A model generated the notes under the pieces. That model made no database searches. It was not told where the DNA came from and was given only the letters and a program-made list of their open reading frames with translations. From Microbacterium sp. GCS4 (GTDB lineage: Bacteria; Actinomycetota; Actinomycetes; Actinomycetales; Microbacteriaceae), in the NCBI RefSeq assembly GCF_001262495.1, contig NZ_LGYE01000003.1, forward strand, positions 186,001 to 250,000: a DNA stretch of 64,000 nucleotides, given 5' to 3'. Both the position numbers and the translations under genes were made by a program. Positions 40,723-49,871 of the stretch are shown here, piece after piece; position 1 is the first letter of the stretch, and the number at the start of each line of letters is the position of its first letter.

Positions 40723-42110
40723 CCGCGCACGACATGACGACACTCCCTCCGCTCGCGGTCGAGGACCTGGTCGACCCCGAGACCGGCATCATCCGCTCCG
40801 TGCGCGAGGTCCCGCATCCGGCCGGGGCCCCGCACCGCTACCTCGCGCTCACGGCATCCGTGTCGGACGCGCGTGCGCTCGGCGAGTGGCCGGCCGACAG
40901 GGTCTCGCTGGGCACGTCGTTCGGCGACCCGGCGCAGGCGCGGATCGCGGCGATCGGCGAGGGCGTCGAGCGGTACTGCGGCAATTGGCTTCCCGAGACC
41001 CTCACCCGCGACGACCTGAGGATCGCGACCGCGGACGAGCTGCAGGCCGACGGAGAGGCGGTGATCGCGCTCGACGCACTGCCCCGGTTCGCGGACTGGC
41101 AGCTCGCGCGGGAGGGTTTCGCCTACCGCGAGCTCGATGCGGCGACCCCCGCGCTGTGGGCACGGGCAGCGGATGCCGAGGGGCGGCCGCTCTGGCTGCC
41201 CGACGCGCTCGTGCACCTCAACTGGCGTCAGTCGCGGTTCCGCCACCTCCCGCGCACGCACCACCTCAACTACGCCGGCATCGCGACCGGGACGAGTGTC
41301 GACGACGCGCGCGACCGCGGGGTGCTCGAGGTGATCGAACGAGACGCTCTGGAGGTGTGGTGGCACCTCGACGGGCCGACGTTCGGCATCGATCCGGCGA
41401 GCGTGCCCGGCCTGGTCGACGACCTGCGCGGCAGCAGCCTGCGGGTCTGGCTCGTCGCGATGCCGTCGGAGTTCGCCCCCGCGATCGCGGCCCTCGTGCA
41501 CGACGAGGAGCGCGGGCTGTACGCCGCCGGGTTCTCGGTCGCGCTCGACCCGGCGAAGGCGGCGCGCAAGGCCGTGCTCGAGGCCGTGCACACCTGGATC
41601 TATACGCAAGGCTGCACGGATGCCGACGGCTGGGTCTTCCGTGCGGTCGAGGCCGGGGTCATGGCGAAGGGCCTGATGCTCGACTTCCGCCCCGACACGG
41701 ACTACCTCACGGCCGCCGGCGCTCAGTGCGAGCGGGTCATCGACCTGGGCGCGCACGTGCAGGTATGGCTCGACCCCGCCGTGCACGTCGAGGCGCGGCG
41801 GTTCACCGATCCCGCGTTCGGGGTGCGCCCGCTCAGCGCCCTGCCGGCGGTCACGATGGCCGAGGTCCACGCGCGGCTGCGTCGTCGGGGGCACCGCGTG
41901 CTCATGCGCGACCTCACCACGTCCGACGTGCGACGCACCCCTCTCCGGGTCGTGCGCTCGCTCGTCACGGGTCTCGTGCCCAACGCCCCCGCGGCGTTCT
42001 CGTACCTTGGGATGCCGCGCTTCCGCGACGCCGCGCAGGAGCGCGGGTGGCGCTCGGCCTGGAGCGGCGGACCCGAGGACTTCACGCTCCTGCCCGCACC
42101 GCACATGTGA
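40719..42110 (+). CDS. YcaO cyclodehydratase (TOMM D protein)
   Basis: A 463-aa YcaO protein. The ATP-binding elements are visible as GTSFGDPAQARIAAIGEGVERY, GVLEVIERDALEVWW and KAVLEAVHTW, each with the conserved Glu residues. It activates backbone amides with ATP to turn Ser, Thr or Cys into azolines. The C-terminus ends in LLPAPHM, a short Pro-containing tail resembling but not matching the PxPxP ending of TOMM D proteins. With the SagC-like protein it would process the 32-aa precursor. Confidence 0.93.
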   Translation: MTAHDMTTLPPLAVEDLVDPETGIIRSVREVPHPAGAPHRYLALTASVSDARALGEWPADRVSLGTSFGDPAQARIAAIGEGVERYCGNWLPETLTRDDLRIATADELQADGEAVIALDALPRFADWQLAREGFAYRELDAATPALWARAADAEGRPLWLPDALVHLNWRQSRFRHLPRTHHLNYAGIATGTSVDDARDRGVLEVIERDALEVWWHLDGPTFGIDPASVPGLVDDLRGSSLRVWLVAMPSEFAPAIAALVHDEERGLYAAGFSVALDPAKAARKAVLEAVHTWIYTQGCTDADGWVFRAVEAGVMAKGLMLDFRPDTDYLTAAGAQCERVIDLGAHVQVWLDPAVHVEARRFTDPAFGVRPLSALPAVTMAEVHARLRRRGHRVLMRDLTTSDVRRTPLRVVRSLVTGLVPNAPAAFSYLGMPRFRDAAQERGWRSAWSGGPEDFTLLPAPHM

Positions 42111-42120
42111 GGCGGATCCC

Positions 42121-43131
42121 ATGACCGATGCTTTCGACCGGCCGCTCGGCCGTCCCCTCGCCCGCGCGCTCACGGCGGAGGCGCCGGGGGATCCGCTGCC
42201 GCCCGGGCCCCGAGCCAACGCCTGGCAGAGCGCGGGGGCCGTGATCGACGACCCCGGGGCGGAGCTCACCGGTCTGGTCGAGGCGCTGTGGCGTTCCGGT
42301 GAGCCCCATCGTGCCCCCGACGGCACGGCGACCGGCATCCGACGTCGACCCGTTCCGTCCGCAGGCGCGTGCTACCCGGTGCAGACGCATGTCGTCGCGG
42401 GCGGTGAGCGCTGGGCGTTCGATCACGAGCACGGCGTGGCCCGTCAGCGCGATGCCGCCGTCGAACGCGTAGCCGGATGGCCCGAGGGCGCGCCGTCGCC
42501 CGCCACCACGATCGTGTTCACGGTGCAGCCGGGACGATCGTTCGGCCGCTACCGCCACCGTGCCTGGCCGCTGTGGATCGCCGATGCGGCCTATGCGCTC
42601 GCGGCCGCGGAGTTCGTACTCGGTCGGCCGTCGACCTCCGTGCGGGTCGGCCCGTCCGCGCGGATGCGTGCACTGCTCGCCGTCCCGCCGGCTGCACGGG
42701 CACACCTCTGGACCGATCTCGGGCTCGCCCCGGAGATCCCGCTCGTCGCCTTCGACGTCTCGGCCCGGCCCGACCTCGCGCCCGCGGCGGTCCACGCCCT
42801 CGGGCGACGTCGATCGCCGAGCGTCGACGTCTTCCTCGCCCGTGCCGAGCGCCGCCGCCCGCTGAACGGCGTCGAACGGATCGCCCGCGCTTCGGGGCAG
42901 GCATGGGTCCGCGGCGCTGCGTCCGTGCGTTCCTGGTCGGTCCCCGTCGCATCGTCCCCCGCAGCACTCGCCCACGCGCTCTGGGCGGGCCACCTCGCCG
43001 CCGCCCGCCTCGCCTACGCCGCGGCGCTGCGCGGAGCGGGCACTCGCGCCGTCTCCGGTCTCCCCGCGCAGGGCGACCGATGGACGTTCCACGCCCTCGC
43101 CTTCCTCGACCCGACGGGAGACCACCCATGA
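42121..43131 (+). CDS. SagB-type FMN dehydrogenase
   Basis: A 336-aa nitroreductase-fold protein. IRRRPVPSAGACYPVQTHVV is the SagB/ThcOx signature, and the C-terminal part (AALAHALWAGHLAAARLAYAAAL, GDRWTFHALAFLD) is also consistent. Such FMN enzymes oxidise azolines to aromatic azoles. It lies 10 nt after YcaO and overlaps the next ABC gene by 4 nt. The N-terminal ~60 residues are divergent from characterised enzymes. Confidence 0.85.
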   Translation: MTDAFDRPLGRPLARALTAEAPGDPLPPGPRANAWQSAGAVIDDPGAELTGLVEALWRSGEPHRAPDGTATGIRRRPVPSAGACYPVQTHVVAGGERWAFDHEHGVARQRDAAVERVAGWPEGAPSPATTIVFTVQPGRSFGRYRHRAWPLWIADAAYALAAAEFVLGRPSTSVRVGPSARMRALLAVPPAARAHLWTDLGLAPEIPLVAFDVSARPDLAPAAVHALGRRRSPSVDVFLARAERRRPLNGVERIARASGQAWVRGAASVRSWSVPVASSPAALAHALWAGHLAAARLAYAAALRGAGTRAVSGLPAQGDRWTFHALAFLDPTGDHP

Positions 43132-44771
43132 TGATCGTTCACGAGCTCTGGCGGGAGGCGCGGCGTCACCCGCGGCTCCTCCTCGCGAGCATCCTGCTCC
43201 AACTCCTCGTGTTCGCCACCTACGTCGCACAGGCCCTCGCCCTCGCGGTCGCGCTCGCGGCCCTCGTGCACGGCGACGCCGGGGGCGTGTTCGCGGCGAT
43301 CGGCGCGATCCTCGGGATCGGCGCCGCCCGCATGCTCCTCGGCCTGGCCCAGGGTGACGCCGCCGTCCGGCTGGGTGGACGCGTGCGGGAGGCGCTGCGT
43401 GCACGGGCGGTATCAGCCGTGCTGACACCGGATCGTCTGCACGACGTCGCCCTGCGTGACGGCTCGACACGCCTCACGCTCGGCGACGGGGTCGACGGCA
43501 CCGAGGCGTACGTCTCGAAGTACCTCCCGGCCGTGGTGCAGCTCGTGGTCGGCGGCATCGCGGTGGTCGTCGCGCTCGCGGTGCTGTCGCCGGGACTCGG
43601 CGCGGGGGTCGCGCTCGCCCTCGTTCTCGCGGTTCTCGGGCCGATGGCGTGGAAGCGGATGCTCGCGCGGCGAGGGTTCACGCACTGGGACAGCTACGAG
43701 GCGGTGAGCGGAGACATGCTCGAGGCGCTGCGGGGCATGTCGACGCTCCGCGCACTGGGGGACGTCCCCGCGACCCGTGCGCGGTTGGAGTCGCGGTCGG
43801 AGGCGCTGCGGCGGGCGACCGAGCGGGTCATGCGCTCCTCGCTCGCGGAGACCGCGATCACGGACTTCGCGATCCAGGCCGGTGCCATGCTCGCTGCGTC
43901 GGTCGCGATCGTCTCGGTGCTGACCGGCCGCGCTCCTGCGGTGGAGGTGTACATGCTGCTGCTGCTCGCGTCGGAGGCGTTCCGTCCGGTGCGCGAACTG
44001 TCGAGGCACTGGCACGCCGGATTCCTCGGCCTCACCGCTGTGCCGGGGCTGCGCGCGCTCGGGGCTTTCGCCGACGACGGCGAGACGGCGGACCGACGTC
44101 CGGCATCTGTCGCCTCCGACCGGCCGACGGGTGCTGAGCTCGTGATCACGGACGTGTCGTACCGCTACCCCTCCGCCGAGCGACCCGTGCTCGACGGGGT
44201 GCATCTGCGTGCGAAGCGTGGCGCCGTGCACGCGATCGTCGGACCATCGGGAGCGGGCAAGTCCACGCTCTTCGACGTGGTGCTCGGTTTCCTCCGCCCC
44301 GATCGCGGGACCGTCGAACTCGACGGGCGGCCGTTGCAGGCCGAGGACGTGGCGGTGGTGTCGCAACGACCCGTGCTGTTCGCGGCCACCGTGCGCGAGA
44401 ACATCGACCTGTTCGGCGCGGGCGACGACGCGCTCGAGCGCGCCTGCGCGGATGCCGGGGTGCTCGAGGAGATCCGCGCCCTCCCCGGGGGCTTCGACGC
44501 CCCCGTCGCCGAGGCGGGAGGCAGCCTCTCCGGTGGACAGCGCCAGAGGCTGGCCCTGGCTCGCGCCCTACTCGCACGCCGACCCGTGCTCCTCGTCGAC
44601 GAACCCACCAGCGCTCTCGACGACATCCGCGCGGAGATCGTCGGGCAGACGCTCGAGCGGGTCGCGGCCGACCGGATCGTGCTCATGATCAGCCATCGCC
44701 CCGAGGCACTCCTACGCCTCGAGCATGTGCACGTGCTCGAGGACGGCGCGCTCGTGGAGGCGCGGTCATGA
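43128..44771 (+). CDS. ABC exporter half-transporter, CydD-like
   Basis: A 547-aa fused membrane/ATPase protein: six helices in residues ~1-300, then Walker A GPSGAGKST, signature GGSLSGGQRQRLALARAL, Walker B VLLVDEPTSALDD and switch His MISHRPE. It resembles the CydD/thiol-exporter branch. Together with the following gene it should form a heterodimer that exports the mature peptide. The start overlaps SagB by 4 nt. Confidence 0.9.
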   Translation: MMIVHELWREARRHPRLLLASILLQLLVFATYVAQALALAVALAALVHGDAGGVFAAIGAILGIGAARMLLGLAQGDAAVRLGGRVREALRARAVSAVLTPDRLHDVALRDGSTRLTLGDGVDGTEAYVSKYLPAVVQLVVGGIAVVVALAVLSPGLGAGVALALVLAVLGPMAWKRMLARRGFTHWDSYEAVSGDMLEALRGMSTLRALGDVPATRARLESRSEALRRATERVMRSSLAETAITDFAIQAGAMLAASVAIVSVLTGRAPAVEVYMLLLLASEAFRPVRELSRHWHAGFLGLTAVPGLRALGAFADDGETADRRPASVASDRPTGAELVITDVSYRYPSAERPVLDGVHLRAKRGAVHAIVGPSGAGKSTLFDVVLGFLRPDRGTVELDGRPLQAEDVAVVSQRPVLFAATVRENIDLFGAGDDALERACADAGVLEEIRALPGGFDAPVAEAGGSLSGGQRQRLALARALLARRPVLLVDEPTSALDDIRAEIVGQTLERVAADRIVLMISHRPEALLRLEHVHVLEDGALVEARS

Positions 44772-46462
44772 ACGACGACGTCGTGAACGGCGGGACCGCG
44801 TCGGTGCTCGCGCGGCTGATCCTGCCGCTGCGTCCCGAGTGGCGGCGCATCGTCGGGAGCTACGTGCTCGCGACCACGAGTCTGCTCGCGCTCGCGGCCA
44901 TCGCCGTGCTCGCGGCGTGGGGCGTCGGCGGAGCCGTCGTCCACGGCGCGTGGCCTCCGCCCGCCTGGTGGTTCGTGATGGGTGGACTCGTGCTGCTGCG
45001 CACACTGCTCACGTGGCGGGAGATGGACGTATCGCACGCCCTCGCCTATCGCGTGCTCGCGCGCCTGCGCGTCGCCCTGTTCGACGCCTACGCCCGCAGC
45101 GTCCCAGCGCGCCGCCGCGAGCACTCCGGACGGGCGGCGTCCGTCGCGATGACGGACATCGAGAAGCTCGAGTTCTTCTACGCGCACACGCTCGCCCAGC
45201 TCGGCGCGTCGCTGACCCTGTTCGCGGGTGCGCTCGGCGTCGCCCTGGCGCTCATGCCGAGCGCCGCCCTCGTGATGGTGATCGGTGCGGCCGTCGTCGC
45301 GCTCACCGCCTGGGCGGGAGCGGGTCCCGCGCGACGGATCGGCGCGGAGGAGCAGACGGAGCGGGAGGAGCTGTCCGAACGGCTCGTCGACGCGCTCGGC
45401 GCATTGCGCGAGGTGCTCGCCTACGGGCTGCAGGACCGGGTCGTCGGAGAGGCCGTCTCGGGGACGCGGCGTTCGGTGCGGACCGCGCGCCGTCGCGAGC
45501 TCCTCGCGCGCCTCATCGACGGCGCGCGTGAGCTGATCCTCACCGGGGTCGTGATCGGCGTGATCGCCTCGACGCTGCTCGCCGGCGGGATCGGCGACCC
45601 GCGGTCGGCGGCGCTCGCTCCGGCGGTCGTCGCGCTCGCGGTCTCCGGGGTCGCGGCCGTCGCAGACGCCGCTCACACGCTCTCAGAGCTGCATCCGCTC
45701 GTCGCGAGCGCCGCCCGGGTGGATGCGGGGCTCCGCCGACCGCCCGTCGTGGTTCCGGTCGTCGACGCCGGTCCGCCGCCAGCGGGTCCCCTCGGCATCC
45801 GCTTCCGCGAGGTCGGATTCTCCTACGACGACCGCACCCGGGTGCTGCAGGGCTGGTCCGCCGAGGTGCGACCGGGTGAGCACGTCGGACTCGCGGGTCC
45901 GTCGGGGGCGGGCAAGAGCACCGTGATCGCGCTCGCCGCGCGACTGTGGGATCCGGACTCCGGCGACATCGAGATCGTCGACGCCGACGGGCGGGGGACG
46001 TCTCTGCGTCAGGTGGCCGATGCGGAGCTGCGCGACGCCGTCGCGGTCGTCGAGCAGGATGCGCGGCTGTTCCACGGCACCGTGCGCGAGAACCTGCTGC
46101 GCGGCACGAGTGGGCGGACCGACGAGGAGCTCCTCCTGGCACTCGACCGCGTCGGAGCCCGTGACTGGATCACGCTCGACGACGAGCTCGGCGAGCACGG
46201 CGCGCGCCTCTCGGGCGGACAGCGAGCGCGACTCGCCCTCGCCAGGGCGCTGTGCAGGAAGCCGCGCATCCTGATCGTCGATGAGGTCACCGCGAGCCTC
46301 GACCCCGAGACCGAGCGGGCGATATCACAGGTGCTCAGCGAGGTGGACGCGACCGTGATCGCGGCATCCCACCGACGGGAGACGCTCGCCCGCCTCGACC
46401 GCGTCGTTCGCGTGGACCGGCCGATCGTGGCCGCTACAGCCGGTCGACCCCCGTCACCGTGA
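44768..46462 (+). CDS. ABC exporter half-transporter, CydC-like
   Basis: A 564-aa partner of the previous protein, with six helices and an ATPase domain: Walker A GPSGAGKST, signature ARLSGGQRARLALARAL, Walker B ILIVDEVTASLD (Glu followed by Val instead of Pro), switch His ASHRRE. It overlaps the first half-transporter by 4 nt. Its 3' end overlaps the convergent helicase gene by 29 bp. No peptidase C39 domain is present, so leader removal is done elsewhere. Confidence 0.9.
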   Translation: MNDDVVNGGTASVLARLILPLRPEWRRIVGSYVLATTSLLALAAIAVLAAWGVGGAVVHGAWPPPAWWFVMGGLVLLRTLLTWREMDVSHALAYRVLARLRVALFDAYARSVPARRREHSGRAASVAMTDIEKLEFFYAHTLAQLGASLTLFAGALGVALALMPSAALVMVIGAAVVALTAWAGAGPARRIGAEEQTEREELSERLVDALGALREVLAYGLQDRVVGEAVSGTRRSVRTARRRELLARLIDGARELILTGVVIGVIASTLLAGGIGDPRSAALAPAVVALAVSGVAAVADAAHTLSELHPLVASAARVDAGLRRPPVVVPVVDAGPPPAGPLGIRFREVGFSYDDRTRVLQGWSAEVRPGEHVGLAGPSGAGKSTVIALAARLWDPDSGDIEIVDADGRGTSLRQVADAELRDAVAVVEQDARLFHGTVRENLLRGTSGRTDEELLLALDRVGARDWITLDDELGEHGARLSGGQRARLALARALCRKPRILIVDEVTASLDPETERAISQVLSEVDATVIAASHRRETLARLDRVVRVDRPIVAATAGRPPSP

Positions 46463-49004
46463 CGACAGCCGCGCCCTCCTCGTCGGAGGCGGCGAGGTCG
46501 ACCGTCGCGGAGATGCCCCAGTCGTGGTCGCCGGCGGGGTCGTCGATGATCTGACGCACGGTCCACTCCGTCGCGCCCTCGGTGAGGAGCAGCAGCTGCG
46601 AGCTGCGGGCGTTCGGCCCGGTGAGGATCTCGTCGTGGTCGGCGAAGTAGCCGTCGAGGGCATCCGACCAGGCGTCGGCCCCGAAAGTCGGGTCGAGCTC
46701 GGCCAACGCGGTGACGTCCTCGCGCGCGGCGAGCTGCACCCGGCGGAACATCTCGTTGCGCACGAGGATGCGGAAGGCGCGGACGTTCGCGGTGAGGCGC
46801 TTCGGTGCCGGCGGCACGATCGGCTCGTCCTCGTGGTCCTGCGGCACGCCCGCGACGAGCTCCTCCCACTCGTCGAGCAGGCTCGAGTCGACCTGGCGGA
46901 CGAGCTCGCCGAGCCACTCGATCAGGTCGCGGAGGTCTTCGTCCTTGAGCTCCTCGGGAATGGTCTGCGAGGCCGCGCGATACGCGTCGGACAGGTAGCG
47001 GAGCACCACGCCCTCGGAGCGCGCGATCTTGTAGTACGCGACGTATTCCCCGAACGACATGGCTCGCTCGTACATGTCGCGGACGACGGACTTGGGATGC
47101 AGTTCGAAGTCGCGGATCCACGGCTGCGCCGCGCTGTACGTCTCGAACGCGGCGCTCAGCAGCTCGTCCAGAGGTTTCGGGTACGTGACCTCCTCGAGCA
47201 GCTCCATGCGCTCGTCGTACTCGATGCCCTCGCGCTTCATCGCGGCGACAGCCTCGCCCCGGGCGAGGAACTCCTGCTGGCTCAGCACGGCGCGCGGATC
47301 GTCGAGGGTGGCCTCGACGATCGAGATCATGTCGAGCGCGTACGAGCCGGTGCCCGTGCCCGCGGCGGGGTCGGGGTCGAGCAGGTCGAATGCCGCGAGG
47401 GCGAACGGCGACAGCGGCTGGTTGAGCGCGAAGTTGGGCTGCAGGTCGACCGTGAGGCGGATGTCGTACACGGTGTGGCGCGTTTCGTCTCGCTCCGCTC
47501 GCTCAACGACCGGGGAGCCCGCTCGCTCAACGACCGGCACCTGTTCCACCACGCCTGACTCGAGGAGCGTGCGGTAGATGCCAAGAGCGCGGAGCGCGAG
47601 CTGACGCTGCCGCGCTCGCGGTTCGTGGTTGTCGTATACCAATGCGCGCATATTCGCGAAGACGTCGCCGCCGCGAGCGATCACATTGAGCATCATGGCG
47701 CTCGTGATCTGCATGTGCGAGGTCAGCGTCTCGGGCTCGGCGTCGATCAGCTTGCGGAACGAGGGCTCGCCCCACGACACGAAGCCGTCCGGCGCCTTCT
47801 TGCGGATGATCTTGCGCTTCTTCTTGGGGTCGTCGCCGGCCTTCTTGATCGCGGCGATGTTCTCGCTCTCGTGCTCCGGCGCCTGCGCGACCACGGTCCC
47901 CGCGGTGTCGTATCCGGCGCGGCCGGCGCGACCCGCGATCTGATGGAACTCCCGCGCGTTGAGCTGCCGCATCCGGGTGCCGTCGAACTTCGTCAGCGCC
48001 GTCAGCAGCACGGTGCGGATCGGCACGTTGATCCCGACGCCGAGCGTGTCGGTGCCGCAGATCACGCGGAGCAGCCCGCGCTGCGCGAGCTGCTCGACCA
48101 GGCGGCGATACTTCGGCAGCATCCCGGCATGGTGCACGCCGATGCCCGCGCGCAGGAAGCGCGAGAGCGTCTTGCCGAACGCCGTGGTGAAGCGGAACCC
48201 GCCGATCAGAGCCGCGATCTCGTCGCGCTGCTCACGCGTCGCGACCTTCGTGCTCGAGAGGGCCTGCGCGCGCTCCATCGCCGCCGCCTGCGAGAAGTGC
48301 ACGACGTAGATCGGGGCCTGGCCCGTGCCGAGCAGATCGTCGATCGTCTCGTGGATCGGCGTCGTTTCGTAGAAGTAATGCAGCGGGACCGGCCGCTCGA
48401 CGCCCGTGACGGATGCCGTGTCGCGACCCGTCCGCCGTGTGAGGTCGGAGGCGAGCTGCGTGACGTCGCCGAGCGTGGCCGACATCAGCACGAACTGCGC
48501 CTGGGGGAGTTCGAGCAGCGGCACCTGCCACGCCCATCCGCGGTCCGGGTCCGCGTAGAAGTGGAACTCGTCCATCACGACCTGGCCGACGCACGTCTCC
48601 GTCCCCTGGCGCAGAGCGAGGTTCGCGAGGATCTCCGCGGTGCAGCAGATGATCGGTGCGTCCGCATTGACGGAGGAGTCGCCCGTGATCATGCCGACGT
48701 TCGCGGCGCCGAACACGTCGACCAGCGCGAAGAACTTCTCGCTCACCAGGGCCTTGATGGGGGCCGTGTAGTACGAGCGACGGCCCTCGACGAGCGCGGC
48801 GTAGTGCGCGCCGACCGCCACGAGCGACTTCCCTGTGCCGGTGGGGGTCGAGAGGATGAGGTTGTTGCCCGAGACGATCTCGATCAGGGCCTCGTCCTGC
48901 GCGGGGTACAACGAGATGCCGGTGGACTCGACCCATTCCACGAACGCCGTGTAGACGGCATCCGCGTCGGAGCCGTCGGGCAGGGTCGTCGGGTCGAGGA
49001 GCAT
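46434..49004 (-). CDS. Ski2-like DEAD/DEAH-box RNA helicase
   Basis: An 856-aa superfamily 2 helicase: Q/Walker A STPTGTGKSLVA, motif II VVMDEFHFYAD, motif III MSATLGD, and motif VI HQIAGRAGRAGYDTAG, followed by a long C-terminal region typical of actinobacterial Ski2-like helicases (DUF3516-type). It probably unwinds RNA in turnover. Residues ~490-509 (VVERAGSPVVERAERDETRH) are encoded by a dispersed DNA repeat present in multiple copies near 62 kb, inserted in frame between conserved parts. The 3' end overlaps the RiPP exporter gene. Confidence 0.93.
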   Translation of the reverse strand: MLLDPTTLPDGSDADAVYTAFVEWVESTGISLYPAQDEALIEIVSGNNLILSTPTGTGKSLVAVGAHYAALVEGRRSYYTAPIKALVSEKFFALVDVFGAANVGMITGDSSVNADAPIICCTAEILANLALRQGTETCVGQVVMDEFHFYADPDRGWAWQVPLLELPQAQFVLMSATLGDVTQLASDLTRRTGRDTASVTGVERPVPLHYFYETTPIHETIDDLLGTGQAPIYVVHFSQAAAMERAQALSSTKVATREQRDEIAALIGGFRFTTAFGKTLSRFLRAGIGVHHAGMLPKYRRLVEQLAQRGLLRVICGTDTLGVGINVPIRTVLLTALTKFDGTRMRQLNAREFHQIAGRAGRAGYDTAGTVVAQAPEHESENIAAIKKAGDDPKKKRKIIRKKAPDGFVSWGEPSFRKLIDAEPETLTSHMQITSAMMLNVIARGGDVFANMRALVYDNHEPRARQRQLALRALGIYRTLLESGVVEQVPVVERAGSPVVERAERDETRHTVYDIRLTVDLQPNFALNQPLSPFALAAFDLLDPDPAAGTGTGSYALDMISIVEATLDDPRAVLSQQEFLARGEAVAAMKREGIEYDERMELLEEVTYPKPLDELLSAAFETYSAAQPWIRDFELHPKSVVRDMYERAMSFGEYVAYYKIARSEGVVLRYLSDAYRAASQTIPEELKDEDLRDLIEWLGELVRQVDSSLLDEWEELVAGVPQDHEDEPIVPPAPKRLTANVRAFRILVRNEMFRRVQLAAREDVTALAELDPTFGADAWSDALDGYFADHDEILTGPNARSSQLLLLTEGATEWTVRQIIDDPAGDHDWGISATVDLAASDEEGAAVVTVTGVDRL
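47479..47536. repeat. Dispersed repeat inside the helicase gene
   Basis: Contains GCGTTTCGTCTCGCTCCGCT and two copies of GCTCGCTCAACGACCGG. The same unit (CGTTGAGCGAGCG with AGCGAGACGAAACGC) makes up the intergenic repeat at 61944-62127. Here it is translated in frame, adding about 20 residues to the helicase. Confidence 0.8.
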
Positions 49005-49028
49005 CCTCCGATCCTTTCATCCCGCCAC

Positions 49029-49101
49029 AACTCCGGAGAAACGGTTCGCTTCGAGCGCGTAGGCGAGCTATCGGAGCGAGGCCGGCGGGTTCTCCGGAGT
49101 T
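49029..49101. repeat. Inverted repeat, second copy of the 14.8-kb family
   Basis: AACTCCGGAGAA (49029-49040) and TTCTCCGGAGTT (49090-49101) are perfect inverse arms. Both flanks also match the element at 14774-14846 (ACAACTCCGG on the left, GGAGTTATG on the right). The middle differs. It lies between the helicase and deoD genes on the minus strand, so it may end the deoD-upstream transcript or be a mobile REP-like unit. Confidence 0.7.
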
Positions 49102-49123
49102 ATGACAGGGGACAGCCCAGCCC

Positions 49124-49837
49124 TCAGACCGAGGTCGCGGCGCGCAGCGCGATGCGGATCATGTCGCCGAACGTCTGCTCGCGCTCCTGGGCCGTGGTCT
49201 CCTCGCCGGTGACGATGTGATCGGAGACCGTGCAGATCGCCAGCGCGCGGCGCTCGTAGTACGCGGCGAGGGTGTACAGCCCCGCGGCCTCCATCTCGAC
49301 GCCGAGCACCCCGTGCTTCACGAAGGGCTCGGTGAGCTCGGGGCGCGTGCTGTAGAACTGGTCGCTCGAGAACAGCAGTCCCACGTGCACGGCCGAGTCG
49401 ATCGCCTCGGACTCGCTGGCCTCGACCGCCGCGCGCAGCAGCCCGAAGTCCGCGACGGGCGCGTAGTCGAGGCCGTGGAAGCGCACGCGGTTGATGCCGG
49501 AGTCCGTGCACGCGCCGTTCGCGATGACGATGTCGCGCACCGCGAGCTTCTCGGTCAGAGCCCCGCACGAGCCGACGCGCACGATCGTCTCGACCCCGTA
49601 GGAGTCGAACAGCTCGTTCGCGTAGATCGCCATCGACGGCTGCCCCATGCCCGAGCCCTGCACCGAGACGCGGTGCCCCTCCCAGGTGCCGGTGTAGCCC
49701 AGCATCCCGCGGGTCTCGGAGTACAGCTCGGCGTCGTCGAGGAAGGTCTCGGCGATCCACTTCGCCCGCAGCGGGTCCCCGGGGAACAGGACGATGGGGG
49801 CGATCTGGCCGGGCTCGGCGGCGATGTGCGTACTCAT
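49124..49837 (-). CDS. deoD: Purine-nucleoside phosphorylase, DeoD type
   Basis: A 237-aa hexameric-type phosphorylase. The phosphate-binding FPGDPLRAKWIAE near the start, VQGSGMGQPSMAIYANEL, VRVGSCGALTE, and VLGVEMEAAGLYTLAA (purine/ribose site), with SDHIVTGEE near the end, are all DeoD hallmarks. It splits purine (deoxy)nucleosides with phosphate for salvage. Length is normal. Confidence 0.95.
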   Translation of the reverse strand: MSTHIAAEPGQIAPIVLFPGDPLRAKWIAETFLDDAELYSETRGMLGYTGTWEGHRVSVQGSGMGQPSMAIYANELFDSYGVETIVRVGSCGALTEKLAVRDIVIANGACTDSGINRVRFHGLDYAPVADFGLLRAAVEASESEAIDSAVHVGLLFSSDQFYSTRPELTEPFVKHGVLGVEMEAAGLYTLAAYYERRALAICTVSDHIVTGEETTAQEREQTFGDMIRIALRAATSV

Positions 49838-49871
49838 GGCCTCAGCGTACGGCCGTCGCCGATGAGGATGC

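Noticed and set aside
39813..42110. A frame that would fuse the CocE-like region with YcaO
   Set aside because: Codons before 40719 are the CocE gene in another frame. The YcaO start at 40719 has the same ATGA overlap as its neighbours.
43128..46462. Calling the ABC pair cydDC for cytochrome bd assembly
   Set aside because: No cydAB genes are near and the pair is translationally coupled to RiPP enzymes, so a peptide-export role is favoured despite CydDC-like sequence.
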